Assembly (NCBI RefSeq): GCF_901542415.1
Contig: NZ_CABEHV010000004.1
Coordinates: forward strand, 248,001-312,000
DNA from: Streptococcus mitis
GTDB lineage: Bacteria; Bacillota; Bacilli; Lactobacillales; Streptococcaceae
Length of the DNA: 64,000 nucleotides
Direction of reading: 5' to 3'
In this document: positions 53,593-63,574 of the stretch, piece by piece
Position numbering within the stretch: the stretch's first letter is position 1
Layout of the letters: the number at the start of each line of letters is the position of its first letter
Notes under the pieces: model-generated
Told to the model about the DNA's origin: nothing
Databases searched by the model: none
What the model saw: only the letters and a program-made list of their open reading frames with translations
Translations under genes and position numbers: made by a program

Positions 53593-53621
53593 CAAAAAGC
53601 TCTACTTTATCTAGTAGAGCC
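53593..53621 (-). terminator. Attenuator terminator ahead of the ABC-F gene
   Basis: On the minus strand, gctctact pairs with agtagagc around agataa and is followed by five T, only 36 nt before the ABC-F start codon. It should stop transcription unless the upstream leader refolds. Confidence 0.8.
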
Positions 53622-53647
53622 CAAAGTCACTGTCGAAACTCTATTAT

Positions 53648-53737
53648 CCTCGTTGAAAAACTCGTCAAACTAGCTTGGAGCTGCCTACCCCAACCCAAGA
53701 GGAGCATAGCTTTCTAGTTTTTTTATTTTCAATGAGG
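53648..53737. repeat. Inverted-repeat element inside the ABC-F leader
   Basis: The arms cctcgttgaaaa and ttttcaatgagg (one mismatch) plus inner arms caaactag/ctagttt form a 90-bp stem-loop. Its outer sequence is reminiscent of BOX-like repeats of streptococci, but I cannot assign it to a named family. Confidence 0.5.
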
Positions 53738-53825
53738 ACAAGATACTAGAAACCTAGTATAAAAAGAGTACACAAAAAGAGACAAAAACAAGATCTACTA
53801 AATAAAGTTTCTTTACTTGATAGAC

Positions 53826-53897
53826 TTAGTTGTTCATGTCTCCCTTACCTCCGAGTATTAGTACCTCTATCCTATACCTTTCAGGATATTTTGTCAA
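53826..53897 (-). promoter_or_regulatory. ABC-F promoter and three-codon leader ORF
   Basis: On the minus strand, TTGACA (53892-53897), a 17-bp spacer and TAGGAT (53869-53874) are followed by a strong ggaggtaaggga ribosome site and a minimal ORF ATG-AAC-AAC-TAA (53837-53826), i.e. Met-Asn-Asn. The ABC-F gene begins about 270 nt further on, past a terminator. Confidence 0.7.
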
Positions 53898-53920
53898 CAG
53901 AAAACCGACAATTCTAATCT

Positions 53921-54250
53921 CTAGAATCCAAAAACAGGTCCATAAAGAGTTAGTACGTGTTTGACATGATCGTAATGGAACTTGTCATAGTTGCGCCAAG
54001 CGGTACGTGCTTGGTCGTTCAGTTTTAGGCTACCGAGGCCTATCAGAAGACTGGTACGTTGGTAAAATTTCTCAAGGTCAATTAAGATACTGTTGTTCAA
54101 CTTTTCCGCTTTTTTGAGCTCTTTTATAGTAGTGTTTAGCAGCTCTTGTAGTCGAGTATCATCTGCAGTACCCTGTTTGCAGCTTTGGAAACTTTTATTT
54201 AACTCGGATAAGAGTTGGGTTGCATTAGTAATGAGTTATTTATCTTCCAT
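53921..54250 (-). pseudogene. Bacteriocin immunity protein (EntA-immunity-like), nonsense codon 5
   Basis: Read from ATG 54250, the frame is MEDK-stop and then stays open for 104 codons (LITNATQLLSELN ... HVLTLYGPVFGF, stop at 53921). The helical content and size (109 residues) fit enterocin A-type immunity proteins, which protect a producer from class II bacteriocins. The in-frame TAA (54238-54236) is one base from GAA (Glu). The promoter (TGC-TATACT near 54293) and the aaggagg site are intact, so the lesion looks recent. No in-frame ATG follows that would rescue it. Confidence 0.75.
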
Positions 54251-54418
54251 GTGAACATCCTCCTTGCTCGGATGTATTATTGCCTATAGTATAGCACTAA
54301 AAAACAAAAATGTCATAGTGAATATGTTAAAAAATTGAATTTCAATTATAAAGTTTGCTGTGCTGATTTGTAGCCTTTTCATGGTATAATCAAGAGAGTA
54401 AATCTTTATGGAGGAAGT

Positions 54419-54961
54419 ATGAAATTAAATATTCAAGAAATTCGTAAGCAGTCTGAAGGCTTGCATTTTGAACAAACGTTAGACCTAGCCGCAGACCTGC
54501 GTGCACGCAATCAAGAAATTTTAGATGTAAAAGATATCCTTGCAGTTGGGAAAGTACAGTACGAAGACCGGATGTATTTTTTAGACTATCAGTTGTCATA
54601 TACCATTGTTCTTGCTTCCAGCCGCAGTATGGAGCCAGTTGAGTTGGCTGAGTCTTATCCAGTCACAGAAGTTTTCATGGAAGGCGCAACCAACCAACTA
54701 GATCAGGAAGTTTTAGACGATGATTTGGTTTTGCCTATCGAAAATGGGGAACTTGATCTTGCTGAGAGCGTATCAGACAATATCCTACTAAACATTCCTA
54801 TCAAGGTCTTGACGGCTGAAGAAGAAGCTGGTCAAGGATTTGTTTCAGGAAATGACTGGCAAATCATGACAGAGGAAGAATACCAAGCTCAACAAGCAGT
54901 CAAAAAAGAAGAAAACAGTCCTTTTGCTGGCTTACAAGGACTATTTGATGGAGACGAATAA
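54419..54961 (+). CDS. yceD: DUF177/YceD family protein
   Basis: This 180-residue acidic protein of the YceD (DUF177) family has the conserved C-terminal block DWQIMTEEEYQAQQ and NSPFAGLQGLFDGDE. Family members are linked to 23S rRNA or large-subunit assembly and usually precede rpmF; here the next gene is nth. ATG 54419 follows ggagg. Its stop overlaps the nth start by 1 nt. Confidence 0.88.
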   Translation: MKLNIQEIRKQSEGLHFEQTLDLAADLRARNQEILDVKDILAVGKVQYEDRMYFLDYQLSYTIVLASSRSMEPVELAESYPVTEVFMEGATNQLDQEVLDDDLVLPIENGELDLAESVSDNILLNIPIKVLTAEEEAGQGFVSGNDWQIMTEEEYQAQQAVKKEENSPFAGLQGLFDGDE

Positions 54962-55590
54962 TGGTCTTGTCAAAAAAACGAGCACGAAAGGTGCTAGAAG
55001 AAATCATTGCTCTTTTTCCAGATGCCAAGCCCAGTCTTGATTTCACTAATCATTTTGAACTCTTGGTTGCGGTCATGTTGTCAGCTCAGACAACGGATGC
55101 AGCGGTAAATAAGGCCACACCAGGTCTCTTTGCTGCCTTTCCAACGCCACAAGCCATGTCTGTTGCAACAGAAAGTGAAATTGCCTCACACATTTCTCGC
55201 CTAGGACTGTATCGAAATAAGGCTAAATTTCTAAAAAAATGTGCCCAACAGTTACTAGACGATTTCGATGGTCAAGTCCCTCAAACACGAGAGGAATTGG
55301 AGAGTTTGTCAGGTGTTGGTCGCAAGACAGCCAATGTTGTCATGAGTGTAGGCTTTGGGATTCCAGCCTTTGCAGTGGACACTCATGTTGAGCGTATCTG
55401 CAAGCATCATGATATTGTCAAGAAATCTGCTACACCGCTTGAGGTGGAAAAGAGGGTTATGGATATCTTGCCGCCTGAGCAGTGGTTAGCAGCTCATCAG
55501 GCTATGATTTATTTTGGAAGAGCCATTTGTCATCCTAAAAATCCAGAGTGTGACCAGTACCCACAATTATATGATTTTAGCAATTTGTAA
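54961..55590 (+). CDS. nth: Endonuclease III lacking the complete iron-sulfur ligand set
   Basis: This 209-residue DNA glycosylase/AP lyase repairs oxidised pyrimidines. The helix-hairpin-helix and catalytic residues are present (LSGVGRKTANVVM with Lys about 119; AFAVDTHVERI with Asp about 137). Of the usual C-X6-C-X2-C-X5-C cluster near the C-terminus only the first two cysteines remain (CHPKNPEC, then Tyr and Phe at the next positions), so a [4Fe-4S] cluster is unlikely. It starts 1 nt inside yceD. Confidence 0.94.
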   Translation: MVLSKKRARKVLEEIIALFPDAKPSLDFTNHFELLVAVMLSAQTTDAAVNKATPGLFAAFPTPQAMSVATESEIASHISRLGLYRNKAKFLKKCAQQLLDDFDGQVPQTREELESLSGVGRKTANVVMSVGFGIPAFAVDTHVERICKHHDIVKKSATPLEVEKRVMDILPPEQWLAAHQAMIYFGRAICHPKNPECDQYPQLYDFSNL

Positions 55591-55613
55591 GATGGAACAT
55601 CGAAAGTTTTTGC

Positions 55614-55642
55614 TTGATTTTAAGCATGCTTTGTGCTATAGT
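55614..55642 (+). promoter_or_regulatory. pyr operon promoter
   Basis: TTGATT (55614-55619), a 17-bp spacer and extended -10 TGC-TATAGT (55637-55642) lie 160 bp before pyrR. Confidence 0.75.
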
Positions 55643-55668
55643 ATTTGATAACTAAATATTCCTTTAAA

Positions 55669-56322
<654 letters not shown>

Positions 56323-56340
56323 AAAGCTAAAGGAGTAGCC

Positions 56341-57264
56341 ATGTCAGAAAATCAACAAGCATTGAACCATGTGGTGTCCATGGAAGACCTCACTGTCGAT
56401 CAAGTCATGAAATTGATCAAGCGAGGAATTGAGTTTAAAAACGGAGCTCAGCTTCCCTATGAAGACCATCCGATTGTTTCCAATCTTTTCTTTGAGGATT
56501 CTACACGGACGCATAAGTCCTTTGAAGTGGCAGAGATTAAACTGGGGCTGGAACGACTTGACTTTGATGTGAAGACCAGCTCGGTCAATAAGGGTGAAAC
56601 ACTTTATGATACTATCTTGACTCTGTCTGCCTTAGGAGTGGATGTCTGTGTGATTCGCCACCCAGAGGTCGACTACTACAGAGAGTTGATTGCTAGTCCG
56701 ACGATTACGACTTCCATCATCAATGGTGGAGATGGTTCGGGACAACATCCTAGCCAGAGCTTGCTTGATTTGATGACCATTTATGAGGAATTTGGTCACT
56801 TTGAGGGGCTCAAGGTTGCTATTGCAGGTGACTTGGACCACTCACGCGTTGCCAAATCCAATATGCAGATTTTGAAACGCTTGGGAGCTGAACTTTACTT
56901 TGCTGGACCTGAGGAATGGAGAAGTCAAGAGTTTGCAGACTATGGACAGTTTGTAACCATTGATGAAATCATTGATCAGGTGGATGTCATGATGTTTCTC
57001 CGTGTGCAACATGAACGCCATGATAGTGGAGCTGTATTTTCAAAAGAAGACTACCATGCCCAACATGGCCTGACTCAAGAACGTTATGACCGTTTGAAAG
57101 AAACAGCAATCCTTATGCACCCAGCTCCAGTCAATCGTGATGTAGAAATCGCAGATCACTTGGTTGAAGCACCAAAATCACGGATTGTCCAACAAATGAC
57201 CAATGGTGTCTTTGTTCGAATGGCAATCTTAGAATCCGTACTGGCGAGTAGAAACGCCAACTAA
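56341..57264 (+). CDS. pyrB: Aspartate carbamoyltransferase catalytic chain
   Basis: This 307-residue enzyme forms carbamoyl aspartate, the second step of UMP synthesis. It has the carbamoyl-phosphate site [12 protein letters not shown] (about 50-61), [10 protein letters not shown] and the aspartate-binding [13 protein letters not shown]. There is no regulatory-chain gene pyrI, as usual in Firmicutes. It starts 18 nt after pyrR with aaaggag. Expression should follow the upstream attenuator. Confidence 0.97.
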   Translation: MSENQQALNHVVSMEDLTVDQVMKLIKRGIEFKNGAQLPYEDHPIVSNLFFEDSTRTHKSFEVAEIKLGLERLDFDVKTSSVNKGETLYDTILTLSALGVDVCVIRHPEVDYYRELIASPTITTSIINGGDGSGQHPSQSLLDLMTIYEEFGHFEGLKVAIAGDLDHSRVAKSNMQILKRLGAELYFAGPEEWRSQEFADYGQFVTIDEIIDQVDVMMFLRVQHERHDSGAVFSKEDYHAQHGLTQERYDRLKETAILMHPAPVNRDVEIADHLVEAPKSRIVQQMTNGVFVRMAILESVLASRNAN

Positions 57265-57281
57265 AACACAAGACGTTAAAA

Positions 57282-57306
57282 GACGCCAGTGAGCGTCCAC
57301 GAGAGG
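57282..57306 (+). promoter_or_regulatory. PyrR-like hairpin next to the carA ribosome site
   Basis: gacgc-CAGTGA-gcgtc (57282-57297) has the same CNGTGA hexaloop as the three attenuator hairpins and ends 3 nt before the gagagg Shine-Dalgarno (57301-57306). No terminator follows, so any control would act on translation. Confidence 0.5.
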
Positions 57307-57313
57307 TGAAAAA

Positions 57314-58393
57314 ATGACAAAAAGACTTCTAGTATTAGAAGATGGAACAGTTTTTGAAGGCAAGGCCTTCGGAGCAGATATTGATGTAACAGGCGAAATC
57401 GTCTTTAATACAGGCATGACCGGATACCAAGAATCCATTACAGACCAGTCTTATAATGGGCAAATCTTGACCTTTACCTATCCATTGGTAGGAAATTACG
57501 GAATTAACCGTGATGACTATGAATCCATTATTCCTACTTGTAAGGGGGTTGTTGTTTTCGAAGAAGCACGTAGAGCAAGCAACTGGCGCAATCAAATGAC
57601 CTTGGATGAATTTTTGAAAGCCAAGAAAATTCCTGGTATTTCAGGGATTGATACGCGTGCCCTTACCAAGATTATCCGTAAGCATGGTACTATGCGTGCA
57701 ACTCTGACCCATGTTGGAGATAGCATGGATCATGTGACTGACCAGCTCCAGGCAACGGTATTGCCGACAGACAATATTAAGCAGGTTTCTACTAAAACAT
57801 CCTATCCAGCTCCAGGAGTTGGTTTGAGCGTGGTGTTAGTGGACTTTGGCCTCAAGCACTCAATCCTACGTGAACTTTCGAAGCGCAACTGTAATGTGAC
57901 CGTGGTTCCATACACGACAACGGCAGAAGAAATTCTTCATCTTAATCCTGACGGAGTTATGTTGTCAAATGGGCCAGGTAACCCAGAAGACGTTCCCCAA
58001 GCACTTGACATGATTCGCGGTGTGCAAGGAAAAATTCCAATCTTTGGTATTTGTATGGGGCATCAACTCTTTGCAATGGCAAATGGTGCTAAGACCTACA
58101 AGATGAAATTTGGACACCGTGGATTCAACCATGCGGTACGCGAAATTGCTACAGGACGTGTGGATTTTACAAGTCAAAACCATGGTTATGCAGTTAGCCG
58201 TGAGGATTTGCCAGAACACTTGATTATCACCCACGAAGAAATCAATGACAAGTCAGTTGAAGGCGTGCGTCACAGATACCAACCTGCTTTCTCTGTCCAA
58301 TACCATCCAGATGCGGCCCCTGGTCCACACGACGCTAGCTACCTATTTGATGAGTTTATAGAGATGATGGAAGCTTTTAAACAATCAAACTAA
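57314..58393 (+). CDS. carA: Carbamoyl-phosphate synthase small (glutaminase) subunit
   Basis: This 359-residue subunit hydrolyses glutamine and passes ammonia to CarB. An N-terminal CarA domain (about 1-150) is followed by a class I glutamine amidotransferase domain with the nucleophile Cys in [11 protein letters not shown] (about 240) and the catalytic His in [13 protein letters not shown] (about 325). It follows pyrB by 49 nt and precedes carB after an unusually long structured gap. Confidence 0.97.
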   Translation: MTKRLLVLEDGTVFEGKAFGADIDVTGEIVFNTGMTGYQESITDQSYNGQILTFTYPLVGNYGINRDDYESIIPTCKGVVVFEEARRASNWRNQMTLDEFLKAKKIPGISGIDTRALTKIIRKHGTMRATLTHVGDSMDHVTDQLQATVLPTDNIKQVSTKTSYPAPGVGLSVVLVDFGLKHSILRELSKRNCNVTVVPYTTTAEEILHLNPDGVMLSNGPGNPEDVPQALDMIRGVQGKIPIFGICMGHQLFAMANGAKTYKMKFGHRGFNHAVREIATGRVDFTSQNHGYAVSREDLPEHLIITHEEINDKSVEGVRHRYQPAFSVQYHPDAAPGPHDASYLFDEFIEMMEAFKQSN

Positions 58394-58704
58394 GAACGAG
58401 TAAAAGCTCGTCGGAGAATTTATGTAACTGAACACGGACGGAAAGCTCGGAATTTAGATAAACCAACTGGGATTGTCAATCCTTCCTTGGTTTCCTAAAA
58501 TTCAATCGCTTTCTATTCGTCCTTTGTATCTTATTTAATGTCGCCCTGTGAGGCGACGAATAGAAAGGAGAAGATACATTGTTCGCGGAAGTGAACACGC
58601 CCTAAGAACTGTGTGAAAAAGATAATCATCGTCTTGACGCTGAAGGCGTCTGCACCGAGTTTCCTATTTTCACTGTGTTCTTTACGGGCTTTGTATCATA
58701 AACT
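58394..58704 (+). promoter_or_regulatory. Structured carA-carB intergenic leader with PyrR hairpin
   Basis: This 311-nt gap contains four structures: acgag/ctcgt (58396-58411); a long stem gaattta/taaaattc (58450-58503); a perfect 13-bp inverted repeat ctttctattcgtc/gacgaatagaaag (58509-58521 with 58555-58567) overlapping the PyrR hairpin gtcgcc-CTGTGA-ggcgac (58540-58557); and a large stem from 58603 to 58674 holding gacgc/gcgtc. No T-run terminator is obvious, and carB has no good Shine-Dalgarno. Confidence 0.7.
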
Positions 58705-61700
58705 ATGCCTAAACGTACTGATATTCAAAAAATTATGGTGATTGGTTCTGGTCCGATTATTATTGGTCAGGCTGCTGAGTTTGACTACGCTGGGACCCAG
58801 GCTTGCTTGTCTTTGAAAGAGGAAGGTTATGAGGTTGTCTTGGTTAACTCAAACCCTGCAACTATCATGACGGATAAGGAAATTGCTGATAAGGTTTATA
58901 TTGAACCAATTACACTTGAGTTTGTGACACGTATTCTTCGTAAGGAGCGTCCAGATGCCTTGCTACCAACACTCGGTGGGCAAACTGGTCTTAATATGGC
59001 CATGGAATTGTCTAAAAATGGTATCCTTGATGAGCTTGGTGTTGAGCTTCTGGGAACTAAATTATCTGCCATTGACCAAGCGGAGGACCGTGACCTCTTT
59101 AAACAATTGATGGAAGAATTGGAGCAACCAATTCCAGAATCTGAAATTGTAAACACTGTTGAAGAAGCTGTTGCCTTTGCAGCGACAATTGGTTACCCAG
59201 TTATCGTTCGTCCAGCCTTTACACTTGGTGGTACTGGTGGTGGTATGTGTGCCAACGAGGAAGAATTGCGTGAAATCGCTGAAAATGGATTGAAATTGTC
59301 ACCTGTGACCCAATGTTTGATTGAGCGTTCAATCGCAGGTTTCAAGGAAATCGAATACGAAGTGATGCGTGACTCAGCTGACAATGCTTTGGTTGTTTGT
59401 AACATGGAAAACTTTGACCCAGTTGGGATTCACACAGGAGATTCCATTGTATTTGCCCCTGCGCAAACCATGTCAGACTATGAAAACCAAATGCTACGTG
59501 ATGCGAGCTTGAGCATTATTCGCGCCCTTAAGATTGAAGGGGGATGTAACGTTCAGCTAGCCCTTGATCCGCATAGCTTCAAATACTATGTCATCGAAGT
59601 AAACCCCCGTGTATCACGTTCTTCAGCCCTTGCTTCTAAGGCGACAGGTTACCCAATTGCCAAATTGGCTGCCAAGATTGCAGTTGGTTTGACTTTGGAT
59701 GAGGTCATCAACCCAGTTACGGGTTCAACCTATGCCATGTTTGAACCAGCTCTTGACTACGTTGTTGCCAAGATTCCTCGTTTCCCATTTGACAAGTTTG
59801 AAAAGGGTGAGCGCCGTCTTGGGACACAGATGAAGGCCACTGGAGAAGTCATGGCAATCGGTCGAAACATCGAAGAATCACTTCTTAAGGCCTGTCGCTC
59901 ACTTGAAATTGGGGTGCACCACAATGAAATGCCTGAACTTGCAGAGGTTTCTGATGATTCCTTGATTGAAAAAGTAGTCAAAGCCCAGGATGACCGTCTC
60001 TTCTACGTATCAGAAGCAATTCGTCGTGGTTACACACCAGAAGAAATTGCTGAATTGACTAAGATTGATATCTTCTATCTTGATAAACTCCTACATATCT
60101 TTGAAATTGAGCAGGAGTTGGGAGCTCATCCACAAGATCTAGACGTTTTGAAAACGGCTAAACTCAATGGATTTTCAGACCGTAAGATTGCTGAACTCTG
60201 GGAAACGACAGCTGATCAAGTTCGCCAACTTCGTTTGGAAAACAAGATTGTTCCAGTTTATAAGATGGTAGATACTTGTGCGGCAGAGTTTGACTCTGAA
60301 ACACCATACTTCTATTCAACCTATGGTTGGGAAAATGAATCTATCAAGTCTGATAAGGAATCTGTACTTGTCCTAGGTTCTGGTCCAATCCGTATCGGTC
60401 AAGGGGTCGAGTTTGACTATGCGACAGTTCACTCTGTTAAGGCTATCCAGGCTGCTGGTTACGAAGCCATCATCATGAACTCAAACCCAGAGACTGTTTC
60501 AACAGACTTCTCTGTGTCTGACAAGCTCTACTTTGAACCATTGACTTTTGAAGATGTCATGAATGTTATCGATTTGGAGCAACCAAAAGGTGTTATCGTT
60601 CAGTTCGGTGGTCAAACAGCCATCAACCTTGCGGAGCCATTGGCAAAAGCAGGTGTGACTATCCTTGGTACACAGGTTGCTGACCTAGACCGTGCCGAAG
60701 ACCGTGACCTCTTTGAGCAAGCTCTTAAAGACTTAGATATTCCTCAGCCACCAGGACAAACGGCTACCAATGAAGAAGAAGCAGTGCTTGCAGCTCGCAA
60801 GATTGGTTTCCCAGTTCTAGTTCGCCCATCTTATGTACTTGGTGGACGTGCCATGGAAATCGTTGAAAACGAAGAAGACCTTCGTTCTTACATGCGTACC
60901 GCTGTTAAGGCTAGTCCAGACCACCCAGTTCTTGTTGACTCATACATCGTTGGGCAAGAGTGCGAAGTTGATGCCATCTCAGACGGGGAAAATGTTCTCA
61001 TCCCTGGTATCATGGAGCATATCGAACGTGCCGGTGTCCACTCAGGTGACTCAATGGCCGTTTACCCACCACAAACCTTGTCGCAAAAGGTGCAAGAAAC
61101 AATCTCAGACTATACTAAACGCCTAGCAATCGGTCTTAACTGCCTTGGAATGATGAACATCCAGTTTGTTATCAAGGATGAAAAAGTCTACGTTATTGAG
61201 GTCAATCCGCGTGCTAGCCGTACGGTTCCATTTCTTTCTAAAGTGACCAATATCCCTATGGCTCAAGTAGCAACCAAGCTCATTCTTGGTCAAAAACTTG
61301 AAGAGCTTGGCTACCAAGATGGACTTTACCCTGAAAGCACCCGCGTTCATATCAAGGCACCTGTCTTCTCCTTTACCAAACTAGCTAAGGTAGACAGCTT
61401 GCTCGGTCCTGAAATGAAGTCAACAGGTGAAGTTATGGGTTCTGATACGACTTTGGAAAAAGCTCTCTATAAGGCCTTTGAAGCTTCTTACTTACACTTG
61501 CCAACTTTTGGTAATGTTGTATTTACCATCGCTGATGATGCCAAAGAAGAAGCCTTGGACTTGGCTCGTCGTTTCCAAAATATTGGCTACGGTATCCTCG
61601 CGACAGAAGGGACAGCAGCCTTCTTTGCCAGTCATGGATTGCAAGCCCAACCTGTTGGTAAGATTGGTGATGACGATAAGGACATTCCAAGTTTTGTTCG

Positions 61701-61881
61701 CAAAGGAAGAATTCAAGCTATCATTAACACAGTAGGAACGAAACGAACTGCAGACGAAGATGGTGAGCAGATTCGCCGTTCAGCTATTGAACACGGGGTG
61801 CCGCTCTTCACAGCCCTAGATACAGCTAACGCCATGCTCAAAGTATTGGAAAGCCGTAGTTTTGTCACAGAAGCAATTTAA
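58705..61881 (+). CDS. carB: Carbamoyl-phosphate synthase large subunit
   Basis: This 1058-residue enzyme makes carbamoyl phosphate from bicarbonate, ammonia and two ATP. There are two homologous ATP-grasp halves: [19 protein letters not shown] and [18 protein letters not shown] mark each half start (about 10 and 555), with ATP-binding GGTGGGMC and GGRAMEIV segments. A C-terminal methylglyoxal-synthase-like regulatory domain lies at about 930-1058 ([16 protein letters not shown]). Its length is typical. The ATG lacks a clear ribosome site. It probably responds to pyrimidines through the upstream PyrR hairpin. Confidence 0.98.
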   Translation: MPKRTDIQKIMVIGSGPIIIGQAAEFDYAGTQACLSLKEEGYEVVLVNSNPATIMTDKEIADKVYIEPITLEFVTRILRKERPDALLPTLGGQTGLNMAMELSKNGILDELGVELLGTKLSAIDQAEDRDLFKQLMEELEQPIPESEIVNTVEEAVAFAATIGYPVIVRPAFTLGGTGGGMCANEEELREIAENGLKLSPVTQCLIERSIAGFKEIEYEVMRDSADNALVVCNMENFDPVGIHTGDSIVFAPAQTMSDYENQMLRDASLSIIRALKIEGGCNVQLALDPHSFKYYVIEVNPRVSRSSALASKATGYPIAKLAAKIAVGLTLDEVINPVTGSTYAMFEPALDYVVAKIPRFPFDKFEKGERRLGTQMKATGEVMAIGRNIEESLLKACRSLEIGVHHNEMPELAEVSDDSLIEKVVKAQDDRLFYVSEAIRRGYTPEEIAELTKIDIFYLDKLLHIFEIEQELGAHPQDLDVLKTAKLNGFSDRKIAELWETTADQVRQLRLENKIVPVYKMVDTCAAEFDSETPYFYSTYGWENESIKSDKESVLVLGSGPIRIGQGVEFDYATVHSVKAIQAAGYEAIIMNSNPETVSTDFSVSDKLYFEPLTFEDVMNVIDLEQPKGVIVQFGGQTAINLAEPLAKAGVTILGTQVADLDRAEDRDLFEQALKDLDIPQPPGQTATNEEEAVLAARKIGFPVLVRPSYVLGGRAMEIVENEEDLRSYMRTAVKASPDHPVLVDSYIVGQECEVDAISDGENVLIPGIMEHIERAGVHSGDSMAVYPPQTLSQKVQETISDYTKRLAIGLNCLGMMNIQFVIKDEKVYVIEVNPRASRTVPFLSKVTNIPMAQVATKLILGQKLEELGYQDGLYPESTRVHIKAPVFSFTKLAKVDSLLGPEMKSTGEVMGSDTTLEKALYKAFEASYLHLPTFGNVVFTIADDAKEEALDLARRFQNIGYGILATEGTAAFFASHGLQAQPVGKIGDDDKDIPSFVRKGRIQAIINTVGTKRTADEDGEQIRRSAIEHGVPLFTALDTANAMLKVLESRSFVTEAI

Positions 61882-61884
61882 ATA

Positions 61885-61919
61885 GAAAAAAGAGAAGGTG
61901 TAAAAATCTTCTCTTTTTT
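61885..61919. terminator. carB terminator
   Basis: aaaaaagagaag pairs with cttctctttttt around a 10-nt loop. A and T runs on both sides let it serve both carB and the convergent licD2. Confidence 0.85.
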
Positions 61920-61950
61920 GTTATATTTTTTCTTGTAAACTACTGCTTAA

Positions 61951-62760
61951 TCAGCTTTTGCGATAAGCTTTAATACTGTGACTATACCACTCTTGCATTT
62001 CTTTTGATGGTGGTGTCATATAATCTCCATACATCTGGGTTAAAAATTGATCATATTTTTTAGGGACGGGCAACATACGGCCTTCAAACTCAGTTAAGAC
62101 GAGTTCTTTAAAGGTATCAACTGGGAAGACTTCTTTCATACCTTCCTTACCAATCCCAATTCCTCCTTCATATTGAGGAGTGTTGGTTGTAGCATTTTTG
62201 ACCAGCTGATCAATTTTCTTGTAAAAGTAGCGTGGATTGACAAATCGGAGGGCGTACCAGCTACATAATCTTAGAAAATCTTTTAACTTGCTGTCACCGT
62301 GAACTGCGCGTGATTTTTTGATATAAGCTAGTTGACGAAGGGCTACATACTTATAACTCTTGTCGACAATGCTCAAGTCTGTAAAGCGATCAATTGGGAA
62401 GACATCGATAAAGAGACTGGTGTCATGACGCTTGTACTTAACATGGTCTTCGATAACAGTAGAAGTATCCAAAATCGATGCGAAATTATGGAAGTACCAA
62501 GAAGAAGTGTTTTAGGAGAGAACCTTATAACGTGGATGGTCTTCTTCCTCAATAATCTTCAGTAAACGCTCATAATCTTCACGATAGAGAGAAATATCGA
62601 TATCATCATCCCAGGGAATCATACCTTTGTGGCGGATAGCTCCAAGCATGGTTCCATAACTGAGAAAATAAGGAATATCATGTTTCTTACAGGTCTCATC
62701 AATATAGTCTAGCAAGGCCAGTTGAATTTCTTTAATTTCTTCTTTTACTAAATATTGCAT
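61951..62760 (-). pseudogene. licD2: licD2, phosphocholine transferase gene with in-frame stop at codon 83
   Basis: From ATG 62760 (Shine-Dalgarno ggagg, overlapping the licD1 stop region) the frame encodes a LicD protein with the nucleotidyltransferase-like active site GTMLGAIRHKGMIPWDDDID (residues about 28-47). At codon 83 a TAA (62514-62512) interrupts the frame. The reading frame continues unchanged after it (NTSSWYFHNFASILDTSTVIED ... YSHSIKAYRKS) to 61951. In pneumococcus the position is a Tyr codon, so one base change to TAA explains it. LicD2 adds a phosphocholine to teichoic-acid repeats. The truncated 82-residue product is unlikely to work; read-through or sequencing error cannot be excluded. 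Confidence 0.85.
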
Positions 62761-62761
62761 C

Positions 62762-63565
62762 CTAATCCTCCAATTTATAAGCGTGAAATTCATGACTGTA
62801 GAAGCGTTTTTCTTCTGGTGGTAGGGTCATATAATCTCCATAAAATTGCGTCAAAATAGTATCAAATTTTTCAGGTGCGGGAAGGCTTAAATTTTCAAAG
62901 GGCAAATCAATTGATTTATCAAAAGTACCACTTGGGAAGACTTCCTTTTCCTTAAATTTAGAAGGGATAAAAGCCATATACTGCCCATTTTCACGACTAT
63001 ATTTTTGAATTTCTTTCTCGATTTTATGTGCGAAATAACGAGGAGAAACAGGTCGAAGGAGTAACCAGAAGGCTGTTCGTATCCAATCTTTTAAGAGGCT
63101 ATCTTTATAGACAATATTTTTATGTTTACTGAAAGACAGAAGTTTGAAGCTTTCCAGCTTATAACAAATATCAATGACCTTAGGGTCATCAAAGCGATCC
63201 ATAGGGAAAATATCGATAAAAACACCTGACTCATAGGTTTTTGTATTCCGAGTATCAATAATTTTAGTTGAACTGTCGGTGATTTTGATAAAGTTGTTAA
63301 AGTAGTTCTTATCTGTTTCTAAGGATAGGAGCTTATATTTGCTTTTTTCCTTTTGAAAAATGTTAATAAATCGTTGATAGTCTTCTCGAGGCATGGATAA
63401 ATCAATATCGTCGTCCCAAGGGATAAAACCCTCATGTCGAACTGCCCCAATCAGAGTCCCGTAGTTAATAATATAGTTGATATTGTGCTTTTTACAGAGA
63501 GTATCAATATAATCCAAAATTTCTAATTCAATTTGTTTGGCATCTTCAATGGTTAGTTGTTTCAT
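62762..63565 (-). CDS. licD1: LicD1, teichoic acid phosphocholine transferase
   Basis: This 267-residue cytoplasmic LicD-family enzyme transfers phosphocholine from CDP-choline to teichoic-acid precursors. The active-site block YGTLIGAVRHEGFIPWDDDID (about 35-55) and the downstream VFIDIFPMDRFDD are intact, and the conserved end FYGDYMTLPPEEK is present. It lies 9 nt downstream of tacF, and its stop nearly touches the licD2 start. Because licD2 carries a stop, this may be the only working LicD encoded here. Confidence 0.93.
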   Translation of the reverse strand: MKQLTIEDAKQIELEILDYIDTLCKKHNINYIINYGTLIGAVRHEGFIPWDDDIDLSMPREDYQRFINIFQKEKSKYKLLSLETDKNYFNNFIKITDSSTKIIDTRNTKTYESGVFIDIFPMDRFDDPKVIDICYKLESFKLLSFSKHKNIVYKDSLLKDWIRTAFWLLLRPVSPRYFAHKIEKEIQKYSRENGQYMAFIPSKFKEKEVFPSGTFDKSIDLPFENLSLPAPEKFDTILTQFYGDYMTLPPEEKRFYSHEFHAYKLED

Positions 63566-63574
63566 TCTAAACTC

